Shown: positions 19,765 through 28,168 of the stretch, one piece after another
Position numbering within the stretch: the stretch's first letter is position 1
How the letters are laid out: every line of letters begins with the position of its first letter
Source: Chitinophagaceae bacterium
GTDB taxonomy: Bacteria; Bacteroidota; Bacteroidia; Chitinophagales; Chitinophagaceae
Length of the DNA: 64,000 bases
Direction: 5' to 3'
NCBI GenBank assembly: GCA_020403455.1
Contig: JADBXP010000004.1
Span: 1-64,000 of the forward strand
Translations under genes and position numbers: made by a program
The notes under the pieces: generated by a model
The model's database searches: none
What the model was told of the DNA's origin: nothing
The model's input: the letters and a program-made list of their open reading frames with translations, nothing else

Positions 19765-21291
19765 TTAGGAAGTAGCGTGCTGAGGGGCTTTATTGGAAAG
19801 ATAGAGTGCGCCAATGACAAAGCATACACCGGAAATAATGATGGGATATTGAAGTCCGGCGAGTTTGTCATCGGTTTGTATGGTAGTGAGTAAAGTGGCA
19901 ATAAAGGGGGTGAGACCGCCAAAGACACCATTGCCGATGTGATAGGGCAATGACATGGAAGTGTAGCGGATGCGGGTAGGGAAGAGTTCAACCAGGAAGG
20001 CAGCGATGGGTCCATATACCATGGTTACATAGAGAATCATGATGAACACCAAGAGTACCATTTTCCAATAGGCTTCATTGCCCAGTTTGATGGTATATTT
20101 TTTTTCGGGATGCAGTGTTGTTTTCAGTCCGCCACTGTACGCTGTGTCTTTGATCACTTCCGTGCGAACGGCTCCGGATGCAAAAAAATACTGGTGTGTT
20201 ACTGTTCTTACAGTGTCACCTGTTGTGGGCAATGGCACGAGGTTTCTCTTGATTTGTTTCAGGTCTGCCAATTCAATTTGACCCTTGAGATCGGATAATT
20301 GTAGGAGTCCCTTGAACAACACAGGATAGGTAAGTACTGCCAGCAACATGCCTGTCAGCATGATCCATTTTCTGCCGATGCGGTCACTCCAGGCACCGAA
20401 GACGACGAAGAAGGGGGTGGCGAACAGGATGGCCCAGATGAGGAGGGTACGGGATTGGTCGAAATCTATTTTACAGACATTTTCTATGAAGGACTGCGCA
20501 TAAAACTGACCGGTGTACCATACAACGCCTTGACCCATGGTTGCTCCGAACAGTGCCAGCAGTACCATTTTCAGGTTGGTGGTGTGACCGAAGCTTTCTT
20601 TGAGTGGGTTGACCGAGAGTTGACCGGCATCTTTGATTTGTTGAAAGAGGGGTGACTCTTTCATTTTAAGACGGATGTAAACAGAGACGATGACAAGGAA
20701 GATGGAGAGGAGGAAGGGGATGCGCCAGCCCCACTCATTGAATTTAGCGATGGAGCGGGTTTCGTTGGTATCGAGGGAGTGACGGGTAAGGAGAACAACG
20801 CCCAGAGAAACAAAGAGTCCGAGGGTAGCGGTGGTCTGAATCCAGGAGGTATAAAAACCCCGTTGGTGATCGGGTGCGTGTTCGGCGACATAGGTAGCGG
20901 CGCCGCCGTATTCACCACCCAGTGCGAGTCCTTGCAGCAAACGCAGCAATAGTACCAGCAAGGGTGCCAGGAAGCCGATGGATTCGAATGAGGGGATGAG
21001 ACCGATCGCGAAGGTAGCGCCTCCCATGATGATGAGGGTGAGCAGGAAGGTATGTTTGCGACCGATGATGTCACCGAGTCTGCCGAATACGATGGCGCCG
21101 AAGGGACGTACGAGGAAGCCGGCAGCGAAGGTAGCGAGGGTGGAAAGCAGGGCAGCGGTGGGATTGGTTTTCGGGAAGAACTGACCTGCGAGTACGGTGG
21201 CGAGACTACCAAAGATGTAAAAATCGTACCATTCGATGAGGGTACCCAGGCTGGAGGCGCCGATTACTTTCCAAATTCCTTTTTGCTGCAT
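19765..21291 (-). CDS. MFS transporter, metabolite:H+ symporter (MHS) family
   Basis: A 12-TM secondary transporter of about 508 aa from the Met at 21291. The track start 27 nt upstream is less likely, because homologues begin close to the IEWYDFYIFGSLA segment. The MFS motif GRLGDIIGRKHTF and MHS-type phrases (LALGGEYGGAATYVAEHAP) point to the ProP/KgtP-type group that imports carboxylates or compatible solutes with protons. Unusual is a hydrophilic insertion of roughly 80 residues in the second half (from about LSDLKGQIELADLKQ to KLGNEAYWK), far longer than normal inter-helix loops. Substrate unknown. Confidence 0.85.
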   Translation of the reverse strand: MQQKGIWKVIGASSLGTLIEWYDFYIFGSLATVLAGQFFPKTNPTAALLSTLATFAAGFLVRPFGAIVFGRLGDIIGRKHTFLLTLIIMGGATFAIGLIPSFESIGFLAPLLVLLLRLLQGLALGGEYGGAATYVAEHAPDHQRGFYTSWIQTTATLGLFVSLGVVLLTRHSLDTNETRSIAKFNEWGWRIPFLLSIFLVIVSVYIRLKMKESPLFQQIKDAGQLSVNPLKESFGHTTNLKMVLLALFGATMGQGVVWYTGQFYAQSFIENVCKIDFDQSRTLLIWAILFATPFFVVFGAWSDRIGRKWIMLTGMLLAVLTYPVLFKGLLQLSDLKGQIELADLKQIKRNLVPLPTTGDTVRTVTHQYFFASGAVRTEVIKDTAYSGGLKTTLHPEKKYTIKLGNEAYWKMVLLVFIMILYVTMVYGPIAAFLVELFPTRIRYTSMSLPYHIGNGVFGGLTPFIATLLTTIQTDDKLAGLQYPIIISGVCFVIGALYLSNKAPQHATS

Positions 21292-21409
21292 GGTGTTGTT
21301 TGAATGAACGAAAGTCAACTTACGGCTTTTGTGTCATTTGGCAAAATACAGCTATCAATGAGGAGTGGAATGTGAAGTGAGTTTTTGATTTTCTCCTCCT
21401 CTTTTTCTC

Positions 21410-21451
21410 CGCAGGGTCTTTCTTACGGCTTGCGCGGAAGAAGACCCTGCG
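21410..21451. repeat. Perfect 11-bp inverted repeat with 20-nt loop
   Basis: CGCAGGGTCTT pairs with AAGACCCTGCG across a 20-nt GC-rich loop. It lies about 120 bp 5' of the reverse-strand MFS gene and about 100 bp before the tandem repeat array. There is no clean T-run, so it is not a classical terminator. It may be a mobile-element scar or an mRNA hairpin. Confidence 0.6.
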
Positions 21452-21552
21452 GCATGAAAGAGAATTAAGTATAACCTAGTATATCATTGATAATAATGAT
21501 CTGCTTTTCCTTTGAAAATTTACAAATGTTTTTAAGAATATTCAAAGTAAAG

Positions 21553-21906
21553 GCATAGTCTTTCGAATGAAATGAGAAGACTGTGCGGGTGGATTCCATA
21601 TACACCAACTAAAAAAGTTTCTGTAAATGATGTCTTGACAAAGCAATTGAAAAGTATCCCGCATAGTCCTCCAGCGCTGCGCTGCAGGAAGTGCGTGTGC
21701 GCCTATGGAGCAAGACTGTGCAGAGAAAGAAATTTCTCCTCCGCATAGTCTTTCGAATGAAATGAGAAGACTGTGCGGGTGGATTCCATATACACCAACT
21801 AAAAAAGTTTCTGTAAATGATGTCTTGACAAAGCAATTGAAAAGTATCCCGCATAGTCCTCCAGAGTTGCGCTGCAGGAAGAACTTGTGCGCCTATGGAG
21901 CAAGAC
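21553..21906. repeat. Tandem duplication, period 190 bp, of dispersed repeat modules C and D
   Basis: The unit starting GCATAGTCTTTCGAATGAAA at 21553 recurs at 21743. The second copy is traceable to about 21906, where it reaches the shared phrase GTGCGCCTATGGAGCAAGAC. Within each unit CCGCATAGTCTT can pair with AAGACTGTGCGG (one G-T wobble). Related copies occur at 22.8-23.0, 28.7-29.0 and 30.7-31.15 kb. The rest of the 659-bp gap between 21292 and 21950 is AT-rich and gene-free. The 110-aa reverse ORF here is repeat-derived. Confidence 0.85.
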
Positions 21907-21950
21907 CATCCGGAGGAAGTAGTATTAATGAACTCTCCCAACTATTATTT

Positions 21951-22556
21951 TCAAAACCGTTTCCCGATTGTAAACATAAGCTGAGAAATAGTATCGCCCT
22001 GCGTATCAAACTGAAGACCTGCTAAAACACCCAGACAAATATTACTTTTTAATGTGTAATTATAAACCAATTGTCCGCTCCCACCCAATGCCAGGGTTCT
22101 TAAAGGACTTAAATTTTGAAGTACAACAACTGGAAATGGCACGCCAGGGATATATTCGAGACTGACCGCATCCGGCAAAGAAGTAGATTGGTATCTTATC
22201 ACGCTACCCAGGCGAAGCTGAAAGTCATGTTTTTGTGAGGCAATAAAACTATAGCCAATATGTGAAGCTGCCTGAAAACCCGCAGTTGCATAACGAATTG
22301 AACCATCACTTAGTTGACCTGAGGGTGTAGGGTAAAAAATTGAATAAAGTGTGCCATCATTAATAGTTCCTCCCAGTGAGTTAGACCAAGTAAGTTTCTT
22401 CTTAAATTTTTTACTGTACTCTGTAAAAAAACTAAACCCAAAGCTATCTCCTGTGCCATTAAAATTTGTCCCCGCTGAAAACTGTAAAAGTTTTGTCTGG
22501 GCATTGGTTTGACTGAGCAGGATGATTGCGACGAAAAGACTAGAAAAATATTTCAT
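21951..22556 (-). CDS. Hypothetical exported protein, possible outer-membrane beta-barrel
   Basis: A 201-aa protein with a signal peptide (FVAIILLSQTNAQ). The mature part alternates polar and hydrophobic residues and has Gly/aromatic turns (SAGTNFNGTGDSFGFSFF). It ends in GKRF with a terminal aromatic residue, as outer-membrane barrels do. No named family is recognised. It lies between two copies of the dispersed repeat in the accessory region and has no operon partners. Confidence 0.6.
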   Translation of the reverse strand: MKYFSSLFVAIILLSQTNAQTKLLQFSAGTNFNGTGDSFGFSFFTEYSKKFKKKLTWSNSLGGTINDGTLYSIFYPTPSGQLSDGSIRYATAGFQAASHIGYSFIASQKHDFQLRLGSVIRYQSTSLPDAVSLEYIPGVPFPVVVLQNLSPLRTLALGGSGQLVYNYTLKSNICLGVLAGLQFDTQGDTISQLMFTIGKRF

Positions 22557-22797
22557 GAATTGTATTTAAAACCATTTTATGCCAGGGATCCTTCAGGCGA
22601 AAACAAAAACAGCAAATTGCTTGCCAAAGACAACATACACACTATCAGCTTCATTTATATTCCCTAGTAATTTTAGCTCTAATAATGAAACGATACTCCC
22701 TACTTGCCTTTCCAGAATCAAGCTTTAAAACCTTTACTGTAAATTCTTGATTTAGTCTCAATAAATAATCAATCTATGCTCTGTTTGAATAAATAAA

Positions 22798-23006
22798 TGC
22801 GGAAAACCGTAATTACCTATCCCATTTTTTGACTTAAAACATTGATTTTCAATAAAGCGATTTTTGTGTTTTCTCCTCCGCATAGTCTTTCGAATGAAGT
22901 GAGAAGACTGTGTGGGTGGATTGTAAATCAACCAAATGAGTAGGTATCTGCATCGAGGGACAGAGCAATTGAAAAGCATGGCGCAAAGTCTCCGCCAAAG
23001 GCGGAA
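22798..23006. repeat. 199-bp direct repeat, left copy flanking the bacteriocin locus (R3)
   Basis: Bases 22808-23006 match 28728-28926 with about three substitutions by eye, at a constant offset of 5,920 bp. The element begins with a TGCGG/CCGTA hairpin (22798-22811), then module B (TTTTTTGACTTAAAACATTG, with ATTGA-TTT-TCAAT pairing), then module C. It ends in the GCGGAA of the hairpin TCCGCC-AAA-GGCGGA. Both copies are in the same orientation and enclose the whole exporter/precursor cluster. Confidence 0.85.
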
Positions 23007-23081
23007 AGAAACGCACAGGCATACATGTATCTGCGGAGATCATTGAATTTTTTGTTCATTGCACGCCCTGCAGAGAAAAAA

Positions 23082-23173
23082 ATGATCACGGAGTTTTTTA
23101 CCGCCGCCTGACGGAAGCAGATTTACGGTCTTTCATGGAATTGATTAGCCCGGAGAAAACGGTGAGGGCTTGA
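23082..23173 (+). pseudogene. Short frameshifted coding-like remnant
   Basis: From the ATG at 23082 the sequence reads MITEFF, then meets a stop. Shifting frame at the T6 run (23094-23099) gives YRRLTEADLRSFMELISPEK before a TGA at 23171. The composition is clearly protein-like and the GC is higher than the AT-rich surroundings. It faintly resembles the start of FAD-linked oxidases, but that is a guess. It may be the scar of a gene broken when the flanked cassette arrived. Confidence 0.3.
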
Positions 23174-23461
23174 TTGGGCGGGTAAATAGAACAAGAGTTT
23201 ATCTCTTTTTTAGAACTCTTATAAAGATGTTTTTTTAGTACATTTTTCTGGTTAAAGTATGAGACAGAATTCGAATATGAATACTATTATAAACAAAGTA
23301 TCCTATGAGATTACGTCGTAACTACTTTAACGTAGTTTTATATTTAAAAAATATTAAACCAAGCAGACAGATTAATTATAAACTACTTGAAGTTGACTCT
23401 GTGTACCAAACAAGAAACATACTCCCCATTTTAAACCATACAACATTGATCGTAAAAGTGC

Positions 23462-25621
23462 TTAAATGGTTTCTGTATGATAGTTCCATAAACCCTTATA
23501 GTGTCCGTTACTTTGCATTAATTGATGATGAGACCCCTGCTCTACTAGCTTACCATGGCTCAATACCAATATATTGTCACAATTTCTAATGGTAGTTAGT
23601 CTGTGAGCTATAATAATAACAGTTTTGCCCTGAGCCTTAAACCAATTCATCGAATCCTGCACTTTTTGTTCACTTGCAGGGTCAAGACTACTGGTGGCTT
23701 CATCTAGAATTAGAATCTCCGGATTTCGGTATAAAGCTCTTACAATAGCGATGCGTTGTCGCTGTCCTCCAGATAAATTTACACCTTGCTCACTAACAAT
23801 GCTATTATAAGTATTGGGAAGCTTTTCAATAAAATCATCAATACCAATCATTTTAGAAAGGGACAAAACTCTTTGCATATCCGGTTCATTGTCGCCAATG
23901 GCAATATTATCAATTATTGTACCAGTGAATAGATCAATATTTTGTGGTACCACACCCACCATTTGCCGCAAGCTGCGGTTGCTGATGTGTTGCAAATCCA
24001 GTCCACCAATGGTGATATTTCCCTCTTTTAACGGGTACATATTCTGTAGTAGTGAAAGCAGGGTAGATTTACCACTGCCGCTTTCACCTACAATGGCTGT
24101 ACTTTGCCCTTTTGATATAGCAAGGTTCAATCCTTCGAATACGGTAGTTCTTGAACCGTAACGAAATGTTACGTTATTGAAATAAATATCGCCAATCTGT
24201 TCGGGTGTGAGCTCAATTTTATTTTCGTTGGATGATTCGGTCTCAAGATCAATGATTTCAAATAAACGGTCGGCGGCAATCAAGGCATCCTGAATGTTTT
24301 TGTTGGCTCCAATGAGTGATGAAGCAGGGCCGGTAAAATAACCCACTAATGCATAAAAAGAAAGTAGCTCACCCGGTGATAACTCTCTTTGTATGACAAA
24401 ATAAGACCCGGCCCATAGCAGGATAATCGTAAAAAGTCTTGTGAAAAACTCTGACCCGGTACCAATGTATAAGGAATAAATACTTGTTTTATAAATAGTG
24501 CGGAGCAATGTTACAAACCTGACCTCTGTTTTATCATTGGCAAATGTTTCTAAGCCAAACCGCTTAATGGTGCCTACTGCATTTAAACTTTCCACCAACT
24601 GACTTTCTAATTCTGCACTTTCTTCCATTAAGCGACGCTGCCATTTCTTGTTAACCTTATTGCTTATCCAGTAAATAAGCAGGTAAACAGGAATAATGGC
24701 AAGCATGATTAACGCTAATTTCCAGTAGTAAAAAAACATGAGTACGATACTGAAAATCACAATTAGGCCGTTTACAATAAAGTTTAGTGCTACGTTGTTG
24801 ATAAACTCCCGAATATTTACCGCATCATTTACCCTGCTGATGATTTCGCCCACCCGCATGGTGTCAAAAAAACGCTGGGGTAGTTTGAGCAAGTGCTTGT
24901 AATAACCCAGTATCAAACGGGCATCAATCATTTGTCCAGTTTGTAATCCAAATACTGTTTTATACCCGCCAATAATGAGTTGAAAAATAAGAATCACAAT
25001 CATTGCTACACTCAGCAGGTTGAGTAGACGTATATTTCCTTCCACCAAAACAAAATCAATAATCTTTTGCATGTAGATGGAAGTGGATAAGCCAAGAATG
25101 GTATAAACTAAAGCACCGACCAATGCCTGAACCATGATAGCTGAATGTGGACGTATCAACTGCCAAAAGCGAGCCGCATTGCTGATTTTTTGTTTGCCGG
25201 TTACAAAACCATCATCGGGCAGTAAGAGCACGATGACGCCGCTCCATATCTCTTGAAACTTAGCCAATGAAACCGTATGAAAATCACCATCACCCGGATC
25301 CATATAGGCTAGTTTCTTCTTAGTAAACTTATAGATAACTACATAGTGATGTAAGCCATTTTTCAATACCACATGGGCAATAGCTGGCAATGGTACTTTG
25401 GCTAAACTTTCTAACTGGCCTTTAGCACCCTTAGCCTGAAAGCCCAAACGTTCAGCAGCCCCTATTAAACCCAATACATTGGTACCCCGCTTATCGGTAC
25501 CGGCATATTGCCGAATGCGACTTACAGGCAACTGTAAGTTATAGTGCATAGCTATTGAGGCTAAGCAAGTTGCACCACAATCGGTGATATCTCTTTGCTT
25601 TATCCGTACACGTTTATTCAT
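23462..25621 (-). CDS. Peptidase-containing ABC exporter (C39 peptidase, bacteriocin type)
   Basis: A 719-aa bifunctional exporter. Residues about 1-130 are a C39 cysteine peptidase: Q9, the catalytic C15 in ITDCGATC, a His in GLHHYVVIY and an Asp in YMDPGDG complete the active site. This domain cuts after double-glycine leaders during export. A six-TM ABC domain follows (about 160-440). The nucleotide-binding domain has Walker A GESGSGKST, signature NLSGGQRQR, Walker B ILILDEATSSLD and H-loop IIIAHRLTT. The ATG overlaps the end of the HlyD gene by 4 bp. Three double-glycine precursors lie upstream in the same direction and are the presumed cargo. Function is as in class II bacteriocin exporters. 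Confidence 0.95.
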   Translation of the reverse strand: MNKRVRIKQRDITDCGATCLASIAMHYNLQLPVSRIRQYAGTDKRGTNVLGLIGAAERLGFQAKGAKGQLESLAKVPLPAIAHVVLKNGLHHYVVIYKFTKKKLAYMDPGDGDFHTVSLAKFQEIWSGVIVLLLPDDGFVTGKQKISNAARFWQLIRPHSAIMVQALVGALVYTILGLSTSIYMQKIIDFVLVEGNIRLLNLLSVAMIVILIFQLIIGGYKTVFGLQTGQMIDARLILGYYKHLLKLPQRFFDTMRVGEIISRVNDAVNIREFINNVALNFIVNGLIVIFSIVLMFFYYWKLALIMLAIIPVYLLIYWISNKVNKKWQRRLMEESAELESQLVESLNAVGTIKRFGLETFANDKTEVRFVTLLRTIYKTSIYSLYIGTGSEFFTRLFTIILLWAGSYFVIQRELSPGELLSFYALVGYFTGPASSLIGANKNIQDALIAADRLFEIIDLETESSNENKIELTPEQIGDIYFNNVTFRYGSRTTVFEGLNLAISKGQSTAIVGESGSGKSTLLSLLQNMYPLKEGNITIGGLDLQHISNRSLRQMVGVVPQNIDLFTGTIIDNIAIGDNEPDMQRVLSLSKMIGIDDFIEKLPNTYNSIVSEQGVNLSGGQRQRIAIVRALYRNPEILILDEATSSLDPASEQKVQDSMNWFKAQGKTVIIIAHRLTTIRNCDNILVLSHGKLVEQGSHHQLMQSNGHYKGLWNYHTETI

Positions 25622-26769
25622 GGTTGCTTAGCTGTTCGGTGTGCAGGTGGCGCTGTGGGGTTGAGCCAATCATCTACTTTATCAAACAGTAATTGCCATA
25701 GTGTACGCTCTGCCACTACGAAACGTGCTTGAAAAGTAAGCCCCTTTTTTAATTCTCCTTTGTAGCCGTTTTTAAGTAAAAGCTGTGTGCTGTCGAAACT
25801 ACAACGTACTTTAAAAACCAGCTTATTTTCTGCCATCGTAAAATCATTGTCAATAGCAATCACCTTACCGGTAAGTATGCCAAAATAATTATAATCAAAA
25901 GCATCTATCTGGAAGCGTACTGGCTGATGAAGTTTGAGTAAGCCTACATCCCTCGTGCTTACGTAACATTCTCCTATTAAATTGCTTTGCGGCGAAATGA
26001 TGCAAAGTGTTTCTCCGGCTGAAATAAAACCACCCGCATAACGAGTGTTGATATTCTGTATTATACCAGAAACGGGTGCATAGATAAAATGATTTTTTTT
26101 ATCGGTTTCAATTTGGTTGCGCTGCGCCGTAAATTGCGATATTTCTAGTTTATAACGTTGTAAATCATTTTGCCAATTGGTGATTTGTTCATTCTTAAAT
26201 GCATTGAAAGAAGCCTGTAAGCGTTCAGCTTCTATTTCTTTATCAAAATGCTCCTTGGGTGCAATTACTTTGTCCTTGATTAATTGATTATTGATCTCCC
26301 GCTCTCTGTTTACCTTTTTAATTGCAGCCAGTTGATCGTTAAGTTGAAACAAAAACTTACTAAGTTGCTGGCGATAAAGTGGTGTCTGCAGTACTAGCGA
26401 CTCGTAATTAATATTACTGGTAAGCTTTTCCAAATCGCTAATAAAGCCAAGCCGCTGGGTAAGCTCAAATTCATTAAGAATAAAGCGAGGTTCAGTGTTA
26501 TTGTCTTTGATAGTTGCTATCAGTTGCCCTTGTAGTATCGTGTCGCCCTCTTTTACAAGCAAGGTGGCAATTATACCGGAAAGCACCGGTTTGAGCTCAG
26601 TGCGTTCATGATGTGGGCGGGTTAGGCCGGTGGATTTGACTGAGATATTAGTTTTTATTATTGGTAGTATGGAAACACTTAAAAGCACTAAGAATAAACT
26701 AAGAAGATATATACTATTACTCTGCTTAGGTTTTAAAAAATGAGTCTCTTTCAAATCGTAGTCAAACAT
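25618..26769 (-). CDS. HlyD-family periplasmic adaptor of the bacteriocin exporter
   Basis: A 383-aa membrane-fusion protein. A single N-terminal TM helix (SIYLLSLFLVLLSVSILPII) is followed by a split lipoyl half-motif (SGIIATLLVKEGDTILQGQL), a long coiled-coil hairpin (about residues 95-215), the second lipoyl half (YAPVSGIIQNINTRYAGGFI) and a beta-barrel domain. It would join the ABC exporter to an outer-membrane channel. No TolC homologue is encoded nearby, so one elsewhere in the genome is probably shared. It is translationally coupled to the exporter by an ATGA overlap. Confidence 0.93.
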   Translation of the reverse strand: MFDYDLKETHFLKPKQSNSIYLLSLFLVLLSVSILPIIKTNISVKSTGLTRPHHERTELKPVLSGIIATLLVKEGDTILQGQLIATIKDNNTEPRFILNEFELTQRLGFISDLEKLTSNINYESLVLQTPLYRQQLSKFLFQLNDQLAAIKKVNREREINNQLIKDKVIAPKEHFDKEIEAERLQASFNAFKNEQITNWQNDLQRYKLEISQFTAQRNQIETDKKNHFIYAPVSGIIQNINTRYAGGFISAGETLCIISPQSNLIGECYVSTRDVGLLKLHQPVRFQIDAFDYNYFGILTGKVIAIDNDFTMAENKLVFKVRCSFDSTQLLLKNGYKGELKKGLTFQARFVVAERTLWQLLFDKVDDWLNPTAPPAHRTAKQP

Positions 26770-26853
26770 TTCCTTCCTTTAAAAAATACCTTTTATGAAT
26801 AATAAAAAGTAGCCCGATTTAATTAAAAACAGGGTACTTTCAAAGATTCTCTG

Positions 26854-26982
26854 CTATTTCTCATATAATGCTTTAGTATGAGCAACGCAAGCTCCAATAA
26901 GCATTCCTATTCCGAAAATGAAGGGCCAATATTTTCGTAAGCCAGAGAAACCTTCCTGAAAGAAATTTTCCATATTGTTCAT
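26854..26982 (-). CDS. 42-aa single-TM protein, candidate bacteriocin immunity peptide
   Basis: The track ORF 26854-27051 starts within the neighbouring precursor. The ATG at 26982 is preferred because it overlaps the precursor's stop in an ATGA arrangement, the classic sign of translational coupling. The 42-aa product has a charged head (MNNMENFFQEGFSGLRK), one hydrophobic helix (WPFIFGIGMLIGACVAH) and a short basic tail. It has no double-glycine leader, so it is unlikely to be exported by the C39 route. Position and topology fit an immunity peptide guarding against the adjacent precursor's product. A small structural accessory protein is the alternative. Confidence 0.6.
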   Translation of the reverse strand: MNNMENFFQEGFSGLRKYWPFIFGIGMLIGACVAHTKALYEK

Positions 26983-27203
26983 TTTGTAGCCCACTGAACC
27001 ATTTTGTAACAACCATAGCCAACAGCTGCCCCAACTAAAGGAATTCCGCAAACTGCAGCGCCTACTAATAATACTTTACCTGCAACTGCCCCAGATGTTA
27101 CTATTGCTGGTGGTATAGCGCCTCCGTTTATTTCCTTCTCCTCTTCTACCGATAAAGAGGCCATTTTAATTTCACTTAAGGAAAATGAGTTATTTGTTTT
27201 CAT
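26979..27203 (-). CDS. Double-glycine leader bacteriocin-like precursor 1
   Basis: A 74-aa precursor. The leader ends in LSVEEEKEINGG, with L-12, E-8, I-4, G-2 and G-1 as in class II bacteriocin leaders, so the C39 domain should cut after Gly28. The 46-aa core (AIPPAIVTSGAVAG onward) is hydrophobic and Gly/Ala/Val-rich, with two cysteines (C52, C65) that could form a disulfide. It has GxxxG motifs at G38-G42 (GAVAG) and G58-G62 (GAAVG) and a basic amphipathic end (YKMVQWATK). This resembles membrane-permeabilising unmodified bacteriocins. It overlaps the 42-aa TM gene by 4 bp and lies upstream of the hlyD-like and exporter genes. Confidence 0.85.
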   Translation of the reverse strand: MKTNNSFSLSEIKMASLSVEEEKEINGGAIPPAIVTSGAVAGKVLLVGAAVCGIPLVGAAVGYGCYKMVQWATK

Positions 27204-27333
27204 TTTGCTTGTTAATAATAGGGATACAGAATATTCTTACTTCTTTATGACAAAATATTCACGTGGTAACTTTACTAACTGAATAACCAAAAGCCAGATA
27301 TTAATTTATCAAATTCAAATAGTAATATCAAAA

Positions 27334-27819
27334 TCAGGCTAACTTTAGCACATCATCTAGTATAAATGCATATGTATTGTAAATAGCATGTATAAAAAAT
27401 GTATAAAAAAATCCTGATTTGCCTCGATTTATAAAATAAACATATACCCTACAAAAAATTATTCCGGCAAAAGTTGAATCAATAATTGTTAGAACATTAT
27501 AGTTGTGAGTTATACCAAACAATAAAGAAGCAGAAAAAATCAATATGTACAGTTTTGAATTAGATTTCTTTCTAACAAACTTGTAAAAAAGGACTATTGG
27601 TAATGCTTGAAAAACTGCCGTTTCAATCAATGGTCCCCAAACCGAACCTATTAGGAATATTTTAAATAAAGTATCAGTATTTGTAAAATATTCTACTTTG
27701 CATTCACCGTTAGACAAAATATAAGGGCAAATAATTGAGAATAAATGCCCTAACATAATTAGGATTGCCAAATTTGAAAGAAAAAAAAGGGAGTCTGAAT
27801 GATTATTCCATTTTGACAT
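27334..27819 (-). CDS. CPBP (Abi) family intramembrane protease-like protein
   Basis: A 161-aa protein with about five TM segments. Motif 2 FGITH (FxxxH) and motif 3 HAIYN (HxxxN) of the CPBP/Rce1-like family are present. Motif 1, normally EExxxR, reads ETAVFQ, so the second Glu and the Arg are replaced. In lactic acid bacteria, family members encoded in bacteriocin loci act as self-immunity proteins, sometimes needing the catalytic motifs. It lies between precursors 1 and 2 on the same strand, so immunity is the best inference. Leader processing is less likely because the exporter already carries a C39 peptidase. It is shorter than typical members. Confidence 0.75.
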   Translation of the reverse strand: MSKWNNHSDSLFFLSNLAILIMLGHLFSIICPYILSNGECKVEYFTNTDTLFKIFLIGSVWGPLIETAVFQALPIVLFYKFVRKKSNSKLYILIFSASLLFGITHNYNVLTIIDSTFAGIIFCRVYVYFINRGKSGFFYTFFIHAIYNTYAFILDDVLKLA

Positions 27820-27897
27820 AAAATGAAAAAAAATGATTGCAATATCTAACTAAGATTATTGCAATCATATTTTTAAAAATTTTAACGATGTTGCCCT

Positions 27898-28110
27898 CTA
27901 TTTTTTTAAATTTGGAGGTAAAGAGGCTTGAAATTCTGCAGCCATGGTGCAAACTTTGAAAAACCCTTCTGCAAAGTCTACACAATAACCAGCTAGCTTT
28001 CCGACGGCCTTACCAAGTTGTTTCCCAACGTCACCTCCATTAATATTTACAATTTCGTCTTTATTCAAATCACTTAGATTGAAGCTTTTCAAATTCAGGT
28101 TTTTGTTCAT
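27898..28110 (-). CDS. Double-glycine leader bacteriocin-like precursor 2
   Basis: A 70-aa precursor with leader end LNKDEIVNINGG (cut after Gly26). The 44-aa core begins DVGKQLGKAVGKLAG, which places glycines at 29, 33, 37 and 41: three overlapping GxxxG motifs on one helix face with lysines between. Cysteines at 43 and 54 could form a disulfide. The phrase DFAEGF (45-50) recurs as DFCEGF in precursor 3. GxxxG-mediated helix pairing is a hallmark of two-peptide (class IIb) bacteriocins, so this peptide may act with one of its neighbours. It is 58 bp downstream of precursor 3. Confidence 0.85.
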   Translation of the reverse strand: MNKNLNLKSFNLSDLNKDEIVNINGGDVGKQLGKAVGKLAGYCVDFAEGFFKVCTMAAEFQASLPPNLKK

Positions 28111-28168
28111 TTTTTAATTTTTTTACATAAATAATTAGATAGGATCTTTAGCATAAATTTTTTTTCAA

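Larger units (their letters stand above)
22557..23461. other. Gene-free stretch between OMP-like gene and exporter
   Basis: These 905 bases contain repeat copy R3 (modules B and C, listed separately), a short coding-like remnant near 23.1 kb, and AT-rich sequence. The forward ORF at 23305-23589 overlaps the exporter's 3' end and has random composition. No intact gene was found. Confidence 0.55.

Noticed and set aside
21553-21906. CRISPR array
   Set aside because: The repeats are about 190 bp long with no short repeat/spacer alternation and no cas genes nearby.
21609-21941. 110-aa reverse ORF with internally repeated peptide
   Set aside because: It is simply the translation of the 190-bp tandem repeat. 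Similar peptides appear wherever the repeat occurs, in different frames, and there is no start or composition support.
23305-23589. 94-aa forward ORF at the 3' end of the exporter
   Set aside because: It overlaps the end of a well-supported reverse-strand gene and has no protein-like motif.
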